This document shows, in pieces, positions 33,265-43,737 of a stretch of DNA of 64,000 nucleotides; the first letter of the stretch is position 1, and each line of letters opens with the position of its first letter. The DNA lies in contig OU015653.1 of assembly GCA_907165275.2 (NCBI GenBank), positions 13,050,001-13,114,000 on the forward strand. Reading direction: 5' to 3'. Under the pieces are notes generated by a model. The model worked only from the letters and a program-made list of their open reading frames with translations, was not told the origin of the DNA and ran no database searches. Source of the stretch: Zygaena filipendulae. Lineage: Eukaryota; Arthropoda; Insecta; Lepidoptera; Zygaenidae. The position numbers and the translations under genes are program-made.

Positions 33265-33507
33265 TCTATCTATACATATAAAATGCTTTGTCCTGAATGA
33301 CTGATGGATCAACGCACAGCCTAAACCGCTGATCGTCGAGACCTGAAACTTGGAGAGTGTTTTTTTTATGACGTAGGCATCCGATAAAAAAGGATTTTTG
33401 AAAATTCAACCGCAGCTAAGGGGATAAAAAGGGGGTGAAAAGTTTGTATGGAACAATTCTGCGGGAACATCGAAATTACTGCGGGTGAAACCGCGCGGGA
33501 CAGCTAG
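33265..33507 (+). mobile_element. Full-length 243-bp Helitron, third subfamily
   Basis: TCTATCTATACATATAAAAT after A33264, GCACAGCCTAAACCGCTGAT, TATGACGTAGGCATCC, AAAAAGGGGGTGAAAAG, then ACTGCGGGTGAAACCGCGCG and CAGCTAG before T. Sister copy at 7998-8238. Confidence 0.88.
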
Positions 33508-33610
33508 TTTATTAATGAAAAACAACGTACCTACGTAAGTTCCTCATTCAATTTTGAAATACATCACATTTAACTAACAAATATAAACAAGTTGGCAGCC
33601 GATGCTATTA

Positions 33611-33933
33611 GGCTAGTTTCCTAAATTTTTTTTTTAGTCCGTTTTGTAGATTATTAAAAAATATTGGACACGTATTTTTTTATTTTTTATGTAACCAAAA
33701 AATAACGGAGATATATCAAGTCGAAATTTCACGTGACGTCACGCCTCGCTACAGTTTGTTCGCACGTTATAGCGAGCTGTGAAGTCACGAGTCCCCCACC
33801 CTAAACTTTAATGCGCTTTATCTATGCATATTTCCATTATTTTAAAAAAGCAAAAAATACGTGTCTTTTATTTTTTTATTATCTAACTGACGGACTAAAT
33901 AGAATTTTGATTTTTTTACCCAGGAAACTAGCC
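33611..33933 (-). mobile_element. CRE-site MITE, complete copy with TA target
   Basis: GGCTAGTTTCC at the left, GGAAACTAGCC at the right, TA at 33609-33610 and 33934-33935. Contains CGTGACGTCACGCC and GTGAAGTCACG. Near-identical to 18110-18434 in reverse. Confidence 0.9.
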
Positions 33934-33939
33934 TATTAT

Positions 33940-34540
33940 CTTGAACTAGGACACCTAACCGAACGTCTTAATTTTCATGGAGGGGGCATAACGCTATGTC
34001 CTTACGTGACGCGTGACGATTTCTGCCAGTCAACTCCTGCTGCAAGCCGCGCTAAAATCCTTCCACTACATTCGTATTCTACTCGAGATATTTTTCGTTT
34101 CATAATTATCCTGAGAAATTCTCAGAAAACGATCCCAGTTGGGAATTGTAGGGAACACTGAAACTAAAAAGCTGCGAGTGATGGAGAAAGCTAGTATTTA
34201 AGTACTTAGCAATGTGCTTTATAGCTTTGAAAGACAGCCGAGCCGTGGTACAAACTAATAGCGGGATTTCGTTTGAACGAAGCATAGGTATAAAAGCTTT
34301 CTGTTGGCGCTTACTCGCATACAGATTTATGCACAGTATTTAAACGGATAAATATGAAGACGTGTGGTTACACCACAAACGTTTGTGTCTGGCGATGTAA
34401 AATACCAAAATACCAGTTTGGTTGAAGAAACACGTACTTCTTTGAGAAGCAGACATATGTTCATAGACAGTACAGATGTTGTCTCTCGCCGCCCCCCCTG
34501 CTACTACCACGTTTAGAAGTTGAATCTACCTAACCCTGAA
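33940..34540. other. Unique DNA, no gene seen
   Basis: The plus strand is open to 34161 in the frame entered from the MITE; no known family. Confidence 0.4.
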
Positions 34541-34542
34541 AT

Positions 34543-34754
34543 GGACATAGATAAGCAATTATGCGTTAACCCACACTGGAGAATTTTTAAGTAAATCGTT
34601 TTTTTTTTAATTATAGCGCCATTTTGTGTCAACATTTCGTTGATATTTAAAAAATGTAATAAGGTAAACACATAAGTAAAAAACATTCTATAACTACAAA
34701 AAAATCTATCTGTATTTTAACTTCATTTTGTGGGTTAACACGTTATTGGCGTCC
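34543..34754 (+). mobile_element. 212-bp GGAC-end MITE, internally deleted
   Basis: GGACATAGATAAGCAATTAT to TTATTGGCGTCC; AAAT at 34539-34542 and 34755-34758. The right end lacks CTTATCT. Confidence 0.85.
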
Positions 34755-34761
34755 AAATATA

Positions 34762-35342
34762 CAACGTGTTAATGAATTACTGAAAATAAACGTAGTTTGT
34801 TCAGAATAGACTTCTGAATCGTTTGCACCATGTTTTATTATAGGTTATATTTTTTTCATTTTTATCAGCCCGCGGTTCAACCCGCGTTAATTTCAGAGTT
34901 CCCACGGGAATTCCGGGATAAAAAGTACCCTATGTGTTAATCTGATGTACAAGCTATATTATTGTAAAGTTTCATTTAAATCAATTCAGTAGTTTTTGCG
35001 TGAAAGAGTCACAAACATCCATCCATCCATCCATCCATCCATACATACTTACAAACTTTCGCGTTTATAATATTAGTAGGATACAATATTTGGCGCGTAC
35101 GCCGCGCCGTCCGTAGCAATAAAATCGAATCGGTCATTGACACGTAGGCGCGGGCGTAGCGCTTGAAATCACGTAGATAGATCACCTCCAAACATTATAA
35201 TATGAATTCCTCCAAACTAATTTTGAATAATGTTGAATAACTTTTAAATTTTTCGACATGATTTAAATTTTAATCGTATTATTGTTTATTTTTTTAAATG
35301 GGATGTAAGTATCAGGTTTTCAGTTAATTTATTAACACGTTG
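34762..35342 (-). mobile_element. CAACGTGTTAAT-end MITE with an inserted Helitron
   Basis: Inverted ends CAACGTGTTAATGAATTA / ATTAACACGTTG, TA at 34760-34761 and 35343-35344. The interior (TTGGCGCGTACGCCGC, GCGCGGGCGTAGCGCTTGA) matches 49355-49707 in reverse. A Helitron fills 34865-35081. The left TA lies 1 bp beyond the target duplication of the preceding MITE. Confidence 0.88.
34865..35081 (-). mobile_element. Helitron with (CATC)n, nested in a MITE
   Basis: AGCCCGCGGTTCAACCCGCG to ATAATATTAGTAGGA before T. (CATC)n at 35016-35042. Its variant middle (CTATGTGTTAATCTGATGTA) and (CATC)n are shared with 59886-60095. Confidence 0.88.
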
Positions 35343-35344
35343 TA

Positions 35345-35814
35345 TAGTTTAGTTCATAGTTCATAGTTTATTTATTGGTAATAGTATTAGAAGTCATACG
35401 TAAGTTCTACAATATTATAGGTAGATAGTATAAAGGTAGATATAAGTTTTCATGTTAAAAATAACAAGAAACAAAAAGCAATATCAAGTAGTTATAAACT
35501 TAGTACAGACCTACCTAGTATGTATGTATATTCAGTTCTATCCGACTCTGATGAAATAATAATATTGTGGATTGTTCAAATTCCTATTAAATAAAGTTTG
35601 TGATTCATAAAATCTCATCATGAAGCCGTGGTAAAACCACAGCGCTGATTTTCGGCTTGGACCCCAAATTTAATAGGCATAGAATGACATTCAGCGAACG
35701 CAGTGTCATAGAAATGGAAATGTGGTGGAAACACATTACGACATCTCTCACGACGCACATTCGATAGGTTTTGTGCTTCAATTTCGAACGCCATTTTGAA
35801 TTAAACTATCGCTC
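35345..35814. other. Mostly unique DNA with a LINE-tail-like piece
   Basis: 35575-35670, read on the minus strand, contains CCAAGCCGAAAATCAGCGCT and then ACAAACTTTATTTAATAGG, resembling the retroposon tail at 5080-5240. Otherwise nothing recognised. Confidence 0.4.
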
Positions 35815-35816
35815 TA

Positions 35817-36090
35817 ACGGCCGCAATCAGAGTCGTTTTATTAATTATTTACTTAATTTTAAGTAAAATTTTCAAAACAAAACCGCCGGTCTGAGAGACG
35901 TTAATTAAATTTACTTTTGTTATTTGGTATTTAACATTCAATTAATGTTATTTGGCATCAAACTAAATTTACTTAATTAGATAAATGCCAATCAACATTA
36001 ACTTAATGAACGTCTCCGAGTGCGGCAGTTTTGTTTTTAAAATCTTTACTTAAAATTAAGTAAGCATTAAAACGACTCTGAGCGCTGCCG
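35817..36090. mobile_element. Fold-back MITE, diverged 274-bp copy
   Basis: ACGGCCGCAATCAGAGTCG to CGACTCTGAGCGCTGCCG with inner AAACCGCCGGTCTGAGAGAC / GTCTCCGAGTGCGGCAG. TA on the left; right flank mutated. Confidence 0.8.
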
Positions 36091-36110
36091 CAATGTGAAA
36101 TATCTTAATG

Positions 36111-36285
36111 TGAAAAGTGAATGTATGCGTGTGTAAGTTTATTTTATGCTGAAACGACTTGACCTATTTGGATGATATCTAGAATGGAGATAGCTCACAC
36201 CCTAAATTTATGCATAGGCTACTTTTTATCTGTAGTCCCTCAAGGAATCCCGAAACTCATGCAAGCGAAGCCACCGGAAACTAAA
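36111..36285 (+). mobile_element. Old Helitron copy
   Basis: Ends ATCCCGAAACTCATGCAAGC, GAAGCCACCGGAAACTA, with CTGAAACGACTTGACC and AGGCTACTTTTTATC before it. A reverse-strand fragment lies at 36578-36665 (TTCCCCGTAGATTCACCTGC). Confidence 0.6.
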
Positions 36286-36921
36286 TATTTCAGTAATTAC
36301 TTTTTTTAAAATATGCATTCCATTTATTTCTTTAGCTCTCGTAAGTCTGCATAAATATCGTCACTGAAAGAAAATACAAGTATATTTCTTTTAAGTGGGA
36401 AAGTGTATTAAAGCTTGTGACCTACATTAAAGCTTTCCAAGAAAACATGAATACTGTAGGTTTTTTTAGCTTTTGATGTATTGAACTTTTCACACTTGCA
36501 TAATAAGCGCCGCTAGTGAAAAATGGATGAAACGATGGATGAATTATTTATGTTTCATTATTTATAAAATACTATGTTTCCCCGTAGATTCACCTGCGTC
36601 AATTTCAAGATTCCTTCAGGAACTCCGGGATGACAATCCTTTCTTACTCACGTCTACTTCCTATAAGTAAAAGAAAGTAATTTAGGTGGTTTTAGTTTAA
36701 TTAAATAGCTGAATCGGAAATCTATGTAATGATTTTTTGAATATATCTCTCTCTGTAATCTTTATGTTTGTATGTGGATCACGCCATAACTACAAAACGT
36801 ATATTACGCGACTTAAAATTACGTAGGTACCTATAAAGTTTATCAACTGAATAATTTTACTTAAAAAAATGTATATACAATATTAATATTATGTAAATAT
36901 ACGTAAGTATACCTAATATTC

Positions 36922-37064
36922 ACGGCCGCACTCAGAGACGTGTATTAAATTAATGTTAATGAGCATTTAACTAATTAGTTATGAACGCCTCTGAGTCTGG
37001 CAGTTTTTTTTTAATCTTAACTTAAAATTAAGTAATCATTAAAACGACTTCTAGTGTGGCCATT
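36922..37064. mobile_element. Fold-back MITE, centre deleted
   Basis: ACGGCCGCACTCAGAGACG, TTAATGAGCATTTAAC, AACGCCTCTGAGTCTGGCAG and CTAGTGTGGCCAT before TA; 143 bp. Confidence 0.8.
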
Positions 37065-37355
37065 AATATTAGTTATCAATACATAAATGAAAATTAAAAA
37101 CTTTTATGCCACAGCTTTAAAAGTTAAAAATATTTTGATCATACTTACAACACTAAAATCCATGTGTTCATAACTACAACAAAATGCACCACACTTGAAA
37201 TTCGATTAGGGAAAAAAATCCAAACACTTCGTTGTCCGTGAAATTTGAGTGAGTTATTTACCGACGAGTCACGAAAAACTTTCAAACTACTTTCGAAGTA
37301 CAACCACTAGTCGCGCACGGAAAGTAATTTTATCCGAGAATAAATTAAAAATAAA
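37065..37355. other. Unique DNA upstream of a GC island
   Basis: No gene seen. CGACGAGTCAC occurs at about 37261 and again at 37368 on the island edge. Confidence 0.4.
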
Positions 37356-37600
37356 TTAGAGGTTGTTCGACGAGTCACCGCGGATACAGGTTGTCCTTAT
37401 TTTCACCATGATCGTTGTCACGTTGACAGGTGGACGCGAGCCCGCGATCCGTTCGCAGCAGAATCCAGGAGGCGACGGGTCCGCGCTGGATCGCGGCGGT
37501 CGAAGTACGGCCAATTACTGCCGTCCGCAGAGAAGCTCGCCGCGTTACCCGCCACCGCGCATGCTCTCTCTGAATTGACACTATCCAAGCTTATGTAGCC
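37356..37600. other. GC/CpG-rich single-copy island, possible exon or promoter
   Basis: Abrupt rise in G+C (GATCGCGGCGGTCGAAGT, CGCCGCGTTACCCGCC). The plus strand is open from 37363 to 37578 and the minus strand from 37630 to 37418; both translations have low complexity and no family I know. The plus-strand frame starts with a hydrophobic stretch (VVLIFTMIVVTLTG) that could be a signal peptide, but this may be chance. No repeat of the window matches it. Confidence 0.3.
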
Positions 37601-38469
37601 GCTAAAGCTGAACGAGAAGAAAATATTCATAAGTTAGTTTTTACTTTTGTTTTGACGTATATTTCTCTCGGGTGCCGTATGCGCTTTTGTGTATCGCGAA
37701 CTTGGAAAAATCACCCGTGGGCCGTGGCTGATGCCTTTTCGTATGCACTTTTAGTTTTGCATTGTGATCTTCTTCTATTATATTCTATGCTTAATAATAA
37801 TTAATATTAATTTCTAGATGATTTATAATTATTTGCCACACCGATACTATTAAGTACAAATTTATTTAAATAACAACTTCAAAGTGTCCTCACATAAAAG
37901 GGAAGACAGATTCTAATCTTATTTTAAAAATAGGATCTAATCTTAAAATGTTTTCATACCTCTCTTGCTTAGATGAATGCGTAATACAATATTATAAAAG
38001 TTGCAAGATAAGATTAACTTGTTATTTCTACAACACACCTTTGAAAAATCGTTTCTACACCTACAGTGAAACGATAACAAAAATAGTGCACACGTTTGAG
38101 TTCTAAGCTCATAAGAATCATATTGCGAGATGTGTATATGAATGAAATACTACTATAGAAAAGAAGTTGTATACTGTAACGTATACATAATTTCATCGCT
38201 CTACAAGGCTGTCAGTAATCCGCTTTATCCTTTACGACTACAACAACAACTACGAGGTGAAATTGAAGTCTTGAGAGTAATTTGAAATAAAGAATGTTTT
38301 AAAGTATCTTTTCTTTAAATTCGAATTAAAGTAAATTTAATTAAACTGTTTTACTATACATAAAAACCATTGAGACCTGAAAATAATGTTAGACGTCTCC
38401 TTAAACTGAATTGATTATTTTAAATTATTGAATACGGAAAGACCTCCATAAGGACCTCCATATGAATTC
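37601..38469. other. Unique AT-rich DNA, no gene seen
   Basis: No recognisable feature. Confidence 0.4.
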
Positions 38470-38485
38470 CCTATGGTGAACCTAT

Positions 38486-38716
38486 TTGCTTAAATTCACC
38501 GCCAATGACACGGACCCTTCTTCTTCTTCCTTCAACCATGGCACCTTCCACAAACATCTCGAAATGTCTACCATTAGAGAAGAAATAGAATGTTCTCTAA
38601 ACAGCTATCTATACAAGCGACGACTCTCTCAAAATATAAACTCTCTGGCCCAACAACTGCTGGACACATCTGGTGAGGTGATGCGTCTAAAAACACCCAA
38701 CCTTCTAAGATTTTAG
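38486..38716 (+). pseudogene. LINE reverse-transcriptase C-terminus, Jockey-like
   Basis: The frame reads HKHLEMSTIREEI, then NSYLYKRRLSQNINSLAQQL, LDTSGEVMRLKT, before the stop at 38714-38716. This order (H..L.M.TI.EEI, a Y..RL..N.LA..LLD segment, RRLK-like end) is how Jockey-clade non-LTR retrotransposon ORF2 proteins end. Only the last ~60 residues remain; the RT core, with its YxDD-type motif, is absent, so this is a dead 5'-truncated insertion. It is followed by (TTC)n and 3' UTR-like sequence. Clade assignment is by eye. Confidence 0.6.
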
Positions 38717-38860
38717 TTCTTCTTCTTCTTCTTTAATAATGGCGTCTATAATTACAATTTGCCAATGACAATGTTTCTTAATAATAAAAATCTCTTCATC
38801 TACTTCTCCAATTGTGGCGAGACGCCAATGACAATGTTAGATTGTTCCCCAAGTTAAAAC
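38717..38860 (+). mobile_element. 3' UTR of the LINE fragment
   Basis: (TTC)n at 38722-38741, then GCCAATGACAATG twice (about 38760 and 38823). Taken with the RT C-terminus as one insertion. Confidence 0.45.
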
Positions 38861-39828
38861 ATGGCTCTCTTGAAAGCCAGTTTTCTGCTCAGGGTCCAAA
38901 ATAGATGCTGAAAAGTAACTGAAATGACGAAGATAACATGACACGCGTGTTTTCGGTACGACTTTCACTCGTCAACAACCAAGATTTTAGTAGGTTTGGG
39001 ACTCCGAAGAATAAACTGTTATTGTTCTGAGGTTTGGGATTAGTTTTGAAGGACGTCTGTTGTCATTGAACAGGGACTTCATATGTCACTTGCTTTGTCA
39101 ACACATCTGATAAAGGCTTGATGACTGATGGAAGATATAATTATAAATTTGTAAAATAAAATGGCGCTTAAGCGCGTGTAATTTCACAATGTACCTATGT
39201 GTCATTTACTCTTCAATAGTTATTTTTACGCAGTTGTCTATACCTACTGCCTATCAGCAACAAGTATCGAATCCATTATAATTATTATTTGTTTGTAGGT
39301 AGGCACTAAGATTTTACAATATTAAAGGTTTTGTCAATCGAAATTTCATTATTTACAACTTTTCATCTGCACCTTTCCACGACTTTAGGGATGGAATTTC
39401 TAGACACGGGTGCAGCGTATCCGCAATCCGCACCGGATCAATGGCGCCAAATTAATGCAATGGGGCATCTTTCAAATCGCTAAAAGCTTGAACACAAATC
39501 CCTTTTTATCAGAACGATTGTACAAACCCACTCAACCCTTTTAAACCCCAATCCAAAGTGCGTCCGGTCGTTAGCAGACATTAATGGAATCCAGCCGGTT
39601 ACTCTCCCGTGAAAATAACAAGCGGCATTATCGAGATTATCGAGAATTTGTTGTTTTTCAAACAAGAACCACGGTGACGGCTAGATAATGTTCCCGGAGA
39701 CTTAAAGGCGCGGTTATTCAATATTCATTGCCCCCTTATTTGCCATCATAAATCAATAGAGCCTACTTCTTACCGGCCATCGCTTTAGGTAATGTATTAT
39801 ATTACCGGCCTATTTATTTATTTATTCA
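38861..39828. other. Unique DNA, no gene seen
   Basis: No recognisable gene or repeat; 39400-39680 is somewhat less AT-rich. Confidence 0.4.
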
Positions 39829-40138
39829 CTAGCTGTGCCCCGCGGTTTCACCCGCGTGAGTTTCGGGATTCCCGCAGGAACTCCAATGCAGTCTAATTTA
39901 CTCCTTATAACAACAGCTAATTAGCAGTGAATCCCGTCAATATCGGTCCAACCGTTTCGTAGATTCACCCGCGTGAGTTTCGGAATGCCCGCAGGAGCTC
40001 CAAAATTCTTTTATATAAACCCTGTCCTGACAATAACGAACACAAAAAAAAACAATGTTCCAATTTGGTGCAGTCGTTTTTAAGTTATGCGCTTACCAAC
40101 ACATTTTTATTCACGACGATTCATTTTTATTATATAGA
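39829..40138 (-). mobile_element. 310-bp Helitron, fourth subfamily
   Basis: CTAGCTGTGCCCCGCGGTTT, CACCCGCGTGAGTTTCGGGA and a second, internal CACCCGCGTGAGTTTCGGAA at about 39966, then GGTGCAGTCGTTTT and 5' end TCTATATAATAAAAATGAAT at 40138. The duplicated 3' module is shared with 50106-50402. Confidence 0.85.
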
Positions 40139-40149
40139 TTTATTCAGGA

Positions 40150-40312
40150 AACATACAGCTATAATTATACACTTGTACGCTTCCTATTATAGGAAAAGTT
40201 GAGATCGAACCATCAGATTAAATAGAAATGAAGATACCTATGTGGTGAGGCGAGATGAAAGTCATATGACTATGGGGAGAGGGAAGCCAAAGCAAAAGAT
40301 GGATGGATTGTG
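40150..40312 (+). pseudogene. RTE-type LINE ORF C-terminal remnant
   Basis: One frame (about 40245-40312) reads VRRDESHMTMGRGKPKQKMD then GL and a stop. The RRDESH..., GRGKPK..., MDG pattern matches the end of RTE-clade reverse transcriptases (basic GRGRPK then RWMD). Stops occur just upstream, so it is a short decayed piece. No RT core is visible. Confidence 0.5.
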
Positions 40313-40314
40313 AG

Positions 40315-40805
40315 CAAGAATATTTTAGTTATAGTTATAGAGCATGTACTACTACTAATCAATTACGTAAACAAATCACCAATTGGAATTATCACGTAAA
40401 CGCACTGCCAAGCAAATTCTCTGTGCAAGGTTGACTGGCAGAAAATGCCACTGTGGCATTAAGTCCGCCTTTTGTACCGTGAGTGCATAAAGTTTAAATA
40501 AATAATATAATTGATATTAGCTAGAATGGATAAAACGTTGCACTCAAATTCCACCTTGATCTTTTACTCTTATCACGACCAAAGAAGTTCCACTTCAAAA
40601 AACAATCTTGTAAATAAGCAACAAATGCCTTAACTACCATTGTTTCACAAATAGATACATTTAAAGCATTATTTAGTTTTGTGTAGTCAAAAAAGTTTCC
40701 TACATTAAAATGAGTTCAATTTGTTTCCCGAAAAAAAAACAGACCTCTCTCACGAAGCAGTGGTTCGTTCAAGCTAAACAATAAACATAATTATTGCAGA
40801 TGAAA
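40315..40805. other. Unique DNA, no gene seen
   Basis: No recognisable feature. Confidence 0.4.
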
Positions 40806-40820
40806 ATATTGAACAAAAAT

Positions 40821-41205
40821 TAAAACCGACTTCCAAAAACACAAAACTAAAAAACTAAAAATAAAAAGCTAAAAATAACAAAATACCGATTTAATCCAAA
40901 AGACAAAAACACACGTAATATTATTATTGGTTTGTGCTACCACTGATCGGTTTGAATTCGGTGACAAGCCCGCTGGTGTCTGCCCACTTGGGTTGTTCTG
41001 CTCACGAAGAGCTGGTGGTGGGAGTCGACTTATCCCATCTTCCCCCTTTATATTTGACTTGTCACCGACTTCAAACCGATCAGTGGTAGCACAAACCAAT
41101 AATAATATTACGTGTGTTTTTGTCTTTTGGATTAAATCGGTATTTTGTTATTTTTAGCTTTTTATTTTTAGTTTTTTAGTTTTGTGTTTTTGGAAGTCGG
41201 TTTTA
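40821..41205. repeat. Long hairpin: inverted repeat with asymmetric loop
   Basis: The arms 40821-40965 and about 41062-41205 are near-perfect inverted copies (ACCGACTTCCAAAAACACAA; TGTGCTACCACTGATCGGTT). The loop carries CAAGCCCGCTGGTGTCTGCC and GAAGAGCTGGTGGTGGG. Confidence 0.92.
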
Positions 41206-41440
41206 ATTTTTTTGTTAAAATTTTGTTTATTTCTCGCTTTTAAGTGACTTAGTTCGTAATTTCTCTAAGTTACAATAGCCTAATGTCAACTGCTCATCAC
41301 CTTTTACAAAATATTGCTTTTCTCGACGCAGGGACGTTAATTGTTGAGGAGTTCTCCTAGTACATCACCATCAGTTCCACTTCACCATATACATTGTGAC
41401 GGGTATAAATTGTTTAGAAACCATATTAAAGTAAACGATT

Positions 41441-41960
41441 CGGAACCCGTGAAATACCCATTATTGAGTAGTTCCGATGACCATCTATGGTCTTCATCAT
41501 CAGTTCCACTTCTTCAAATTTTGCTTTCCAAAAGCAAAGAAACGATTTACTATCAAAAATACAAAAATCGCTATAGGTGTACCCATAATTTTTGAAGAGT
41601 TCCCTCGATTACTCCAAGATCCCATCATCAGATCTCGACTTGGTGACAATGGAATCAATTTAGGAGTATGCCCTTTCAAACAAAAAAACAATTTTCGAAA
41701 TCGCTTCAATCGGAACCCGTGAAATACGTATTGTTTTTGAGTTGTTCCGATGACCATCTGTGGTCTTCATCATCAGTTCCACTTCTTCAAATTTTGCTTT
41801 CCAAAAGCAAATGAACGATTTACTATCAAAAATACCCAAATCGCTATAGTTGTGCCTATAATTTTTGAAGAGTTCCCTCGATTTCTCCAAGATCCCATCA
41901 TAAGATCCCGACTTGGTGGCAATGGGACCTAATTGGGAGTAAACCCTTTCAAACAAAAAA
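41441..41960 (-). repeat. Two ~270-bp internal direct repeats
   Basis: Units beginning CGGAACCCGTGAAATAC at 41441 and 41711. They differ by scattered substitutions, so the duplication is not recent. Confidence 0.85.
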
Positions 41961-42007
41961 AGAATTTTTCAAATCGGTCCAACCGTCTTCGAGTAATCGG
42001 TGAACAT

Positions 42008-42011
<4 letters not shown>

Positions 42012-42064
<53 letters not shown>
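42012..42064 (+). repeat. Poly-A tract of 53 bases
   Basis: An uninterrupted run of A inside the composite element. The reverse copy has 34 T at 46709-46742. Length should be treated with caution because homopolymers are error-prone in assemblies. Confidence 0.9.
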
Positions 42065-42065
<1 letters not shown>

Positions 42066-42114
42066 ATACATACAATCGAACATAGAACCTCCTCCTTTTT
42101 GGAAGTCGGTTAAA

Positions 42115-42384
42115 AATGACTGCAAACAGGTAGCAGTAAGCGGGTGCACTCACTGCGACTTCCGACAGCAACGTTGGCATCATAATTAATAGTTTTGACA
42201 CTTTCGGTAAAGTAATACCTATAATGGCGGCTTTTTTAGCAATTTTACCGTACAGGTTTGCTGTTGGTTTTGATACTATGTATTTTAACTCGACGCGCGT
42301 CGGTGGAATTATTGCGATGCCAAGTTATAGAAACGGAACTATTAAAAAAACTAAAATGACTGGCAGCTTAGAAGCTGCACTCGC
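42115..42384. other. Unique DNA, no gene seen
   Basis: A 68-codon plus frame at 42224-42430 has no recognisable family and runs into a Helitron. Confidence 0.4.
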
Positions 42385-42645
42385 GCGGGAATTTGTATGC
42401 ACGTTTTCAGAGGTTCAGACAAGCACATAAGTTACTTTTTATCCTAGAGTTCCCGCTGTTGAAATGCTGTTGAAATCTCATCAAATTTTCCGTACACATT
42501 GCCAGGGGTACACAAAAGGATATAGGGTACTTGATATCCCGGAATTCCTGCAGGAACACCGAAATTAACGCGGTTGAAATCTCATGAAATTTTGCATACA
42601 CATTGCCAGGGGGCAAGGACATAGGGTACTGCGAAGAACAGCTAG
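42385..42645 (+). mobile_element. Helitron with internal partial duplications
   Basis: Three successive copies of the TGTATGCACG/CCGTACACATTG/GCATACACATTG middle segment, linked by GTTGAAATCTCATGAAATTT, ending GAAGAACAGCTAG before T. The junction is shared with 52091-52392. Confidence 0.8.
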
Positions 42646-42954
42646 TAATTAAACCATAATTTAGTCTTAGTTTAGGATGAAAACGAATTTAAGATATTAA
42701 TCCAGGATTAAACTACTTTTGGCACAAATCGTCTCTTGTGGTTGTATTTGATAGCTTTGATGTTTGATGGACGGTTTTGAAGTTTAATCTATAAAATAAA
42801 TCAAAAAGTCTGAGAAAAGAAATTGTTTGAGGAACTTTACGCAACACGTACCTACCTACTTTTTTTTCTCATTAATTTTCATAAGTTAAAAGTTAAGAAG
42901 CTTATTTCTAATATCCTACCAAAATTTGTGAGTTGTTTTGACATTGCCATCTTT

Positions 42955-43040
42955 GTAAAGGAGATAACACAATTTCTCAGAAGGCCGGCCCTGTCGACAA
43001 AGATGCCCAACAAGAAGAAGATATCAAAAAGATTATGAAT
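42955..43040 (+). other. Possible small terminal exon, unrecognised
   Basis: After an acceptor-like TTTCTCAG (ending about 42979) one frame reads KAGPVDKDAQQEEDIKKIMN then YEK and a stop, in locally less AT-rich sequence. I know no family for it. A different frame of the same DNA is open from 42823. Could be a gene fragment or chance. Confidence 0.2.
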
Positions 43041-43715
43041 TATGAGAAATAAACAAATAATAAGTTATTAATCATGAAAAGATTTAGGATGACTGCTATT
43101 ATCCTTTATACAGGATGTAAGGTTAACGAAGGACATACTGAATGAGTGTTTAGCCCCCTTAGTCAATCTATAACTATTATCGCTAAAGAAAACTCAGGGT
43201 CGAATTAGACATTTGGTTGGACGATTCCATTGTACGTTACCACGTGACATGACGATAAGGATATGTTCTTTTATTTTTTTTAGCGATAAAACGAGCCCTA
43301 CTGCTGTCACTCGCGTGTCCGTCTGTCCGTCGTCTGTCACACAGATATTACAACCGAACCGTCTAAGCTACAGTCTTCAAATTTGTACAGTATACGTATA
43401 TTGATGACCCAAAGCTATAGAAATTGTCAAAAAATATTTTAAGGATTGTTAAGGGAGGCTCCCATACAGATAAAGGGAGGTGCAATTTTTTTTGGCTATC
43501 TACCAAATCGAGTAGGGTTTTGTTAAATGTAACTCATTGGGTAGATACAAGTTACATTTTTTTGTTTTTAAAAACATCAGAAAACAAAAGCACGAGAAGC
43601 CGCCAAAGTCAGCTTTTTTATAACATTTTGTACCGTAGAATATTTTCCAACTTTCCATCGACCTATGTACTTAGAACTTGGTGATAATATTCATTATTAC
43701 CTATATTTTGCTATT
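43041..43715. other. Unique DNA, no gene seen
   Basis: 43108-43135 (TATACAGGATGTAAGGTTAA) resembles the end of the MITE at 51235-51577. An 86-codon frame at 43424-43684 has no domain. Confidence 0.4.
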
Positions 43716-43737
43716 GCCTATATACCTATATTAGTAG

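Larger units (their letters stand above)
40821..42111 (-). mobile_element. About 1.29-kb composite hairpin element
   Basis: Both outer ends carry ACCGACTTCCAAAAA in inverted orientation. The left third (40821-41205) is a hairpin, followed by a unique part and two ~270-bp internal direct repeats starting at 41441 and 41711 (CGGAACCCGTGAAATAC, CTTCATCATCAGTTCCACTT, GATCCCATCAT). The right end has a 53-base poly-A (42012-42064) next to ACATACATACAATCGAACAT and CCTCCTCCTTTTTGGAAGTC. Short open frames inside (60-98 codons) have no known domains. An inverted near-copy is at 46660-47875. Superfamily unknown. Confidence 0.85.

Noticed and set aside
41929..42201. Frame with a long poly-phenylalanine run
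   Set aside because: Produced by the 53-base poly-A tract read on the minus strand.
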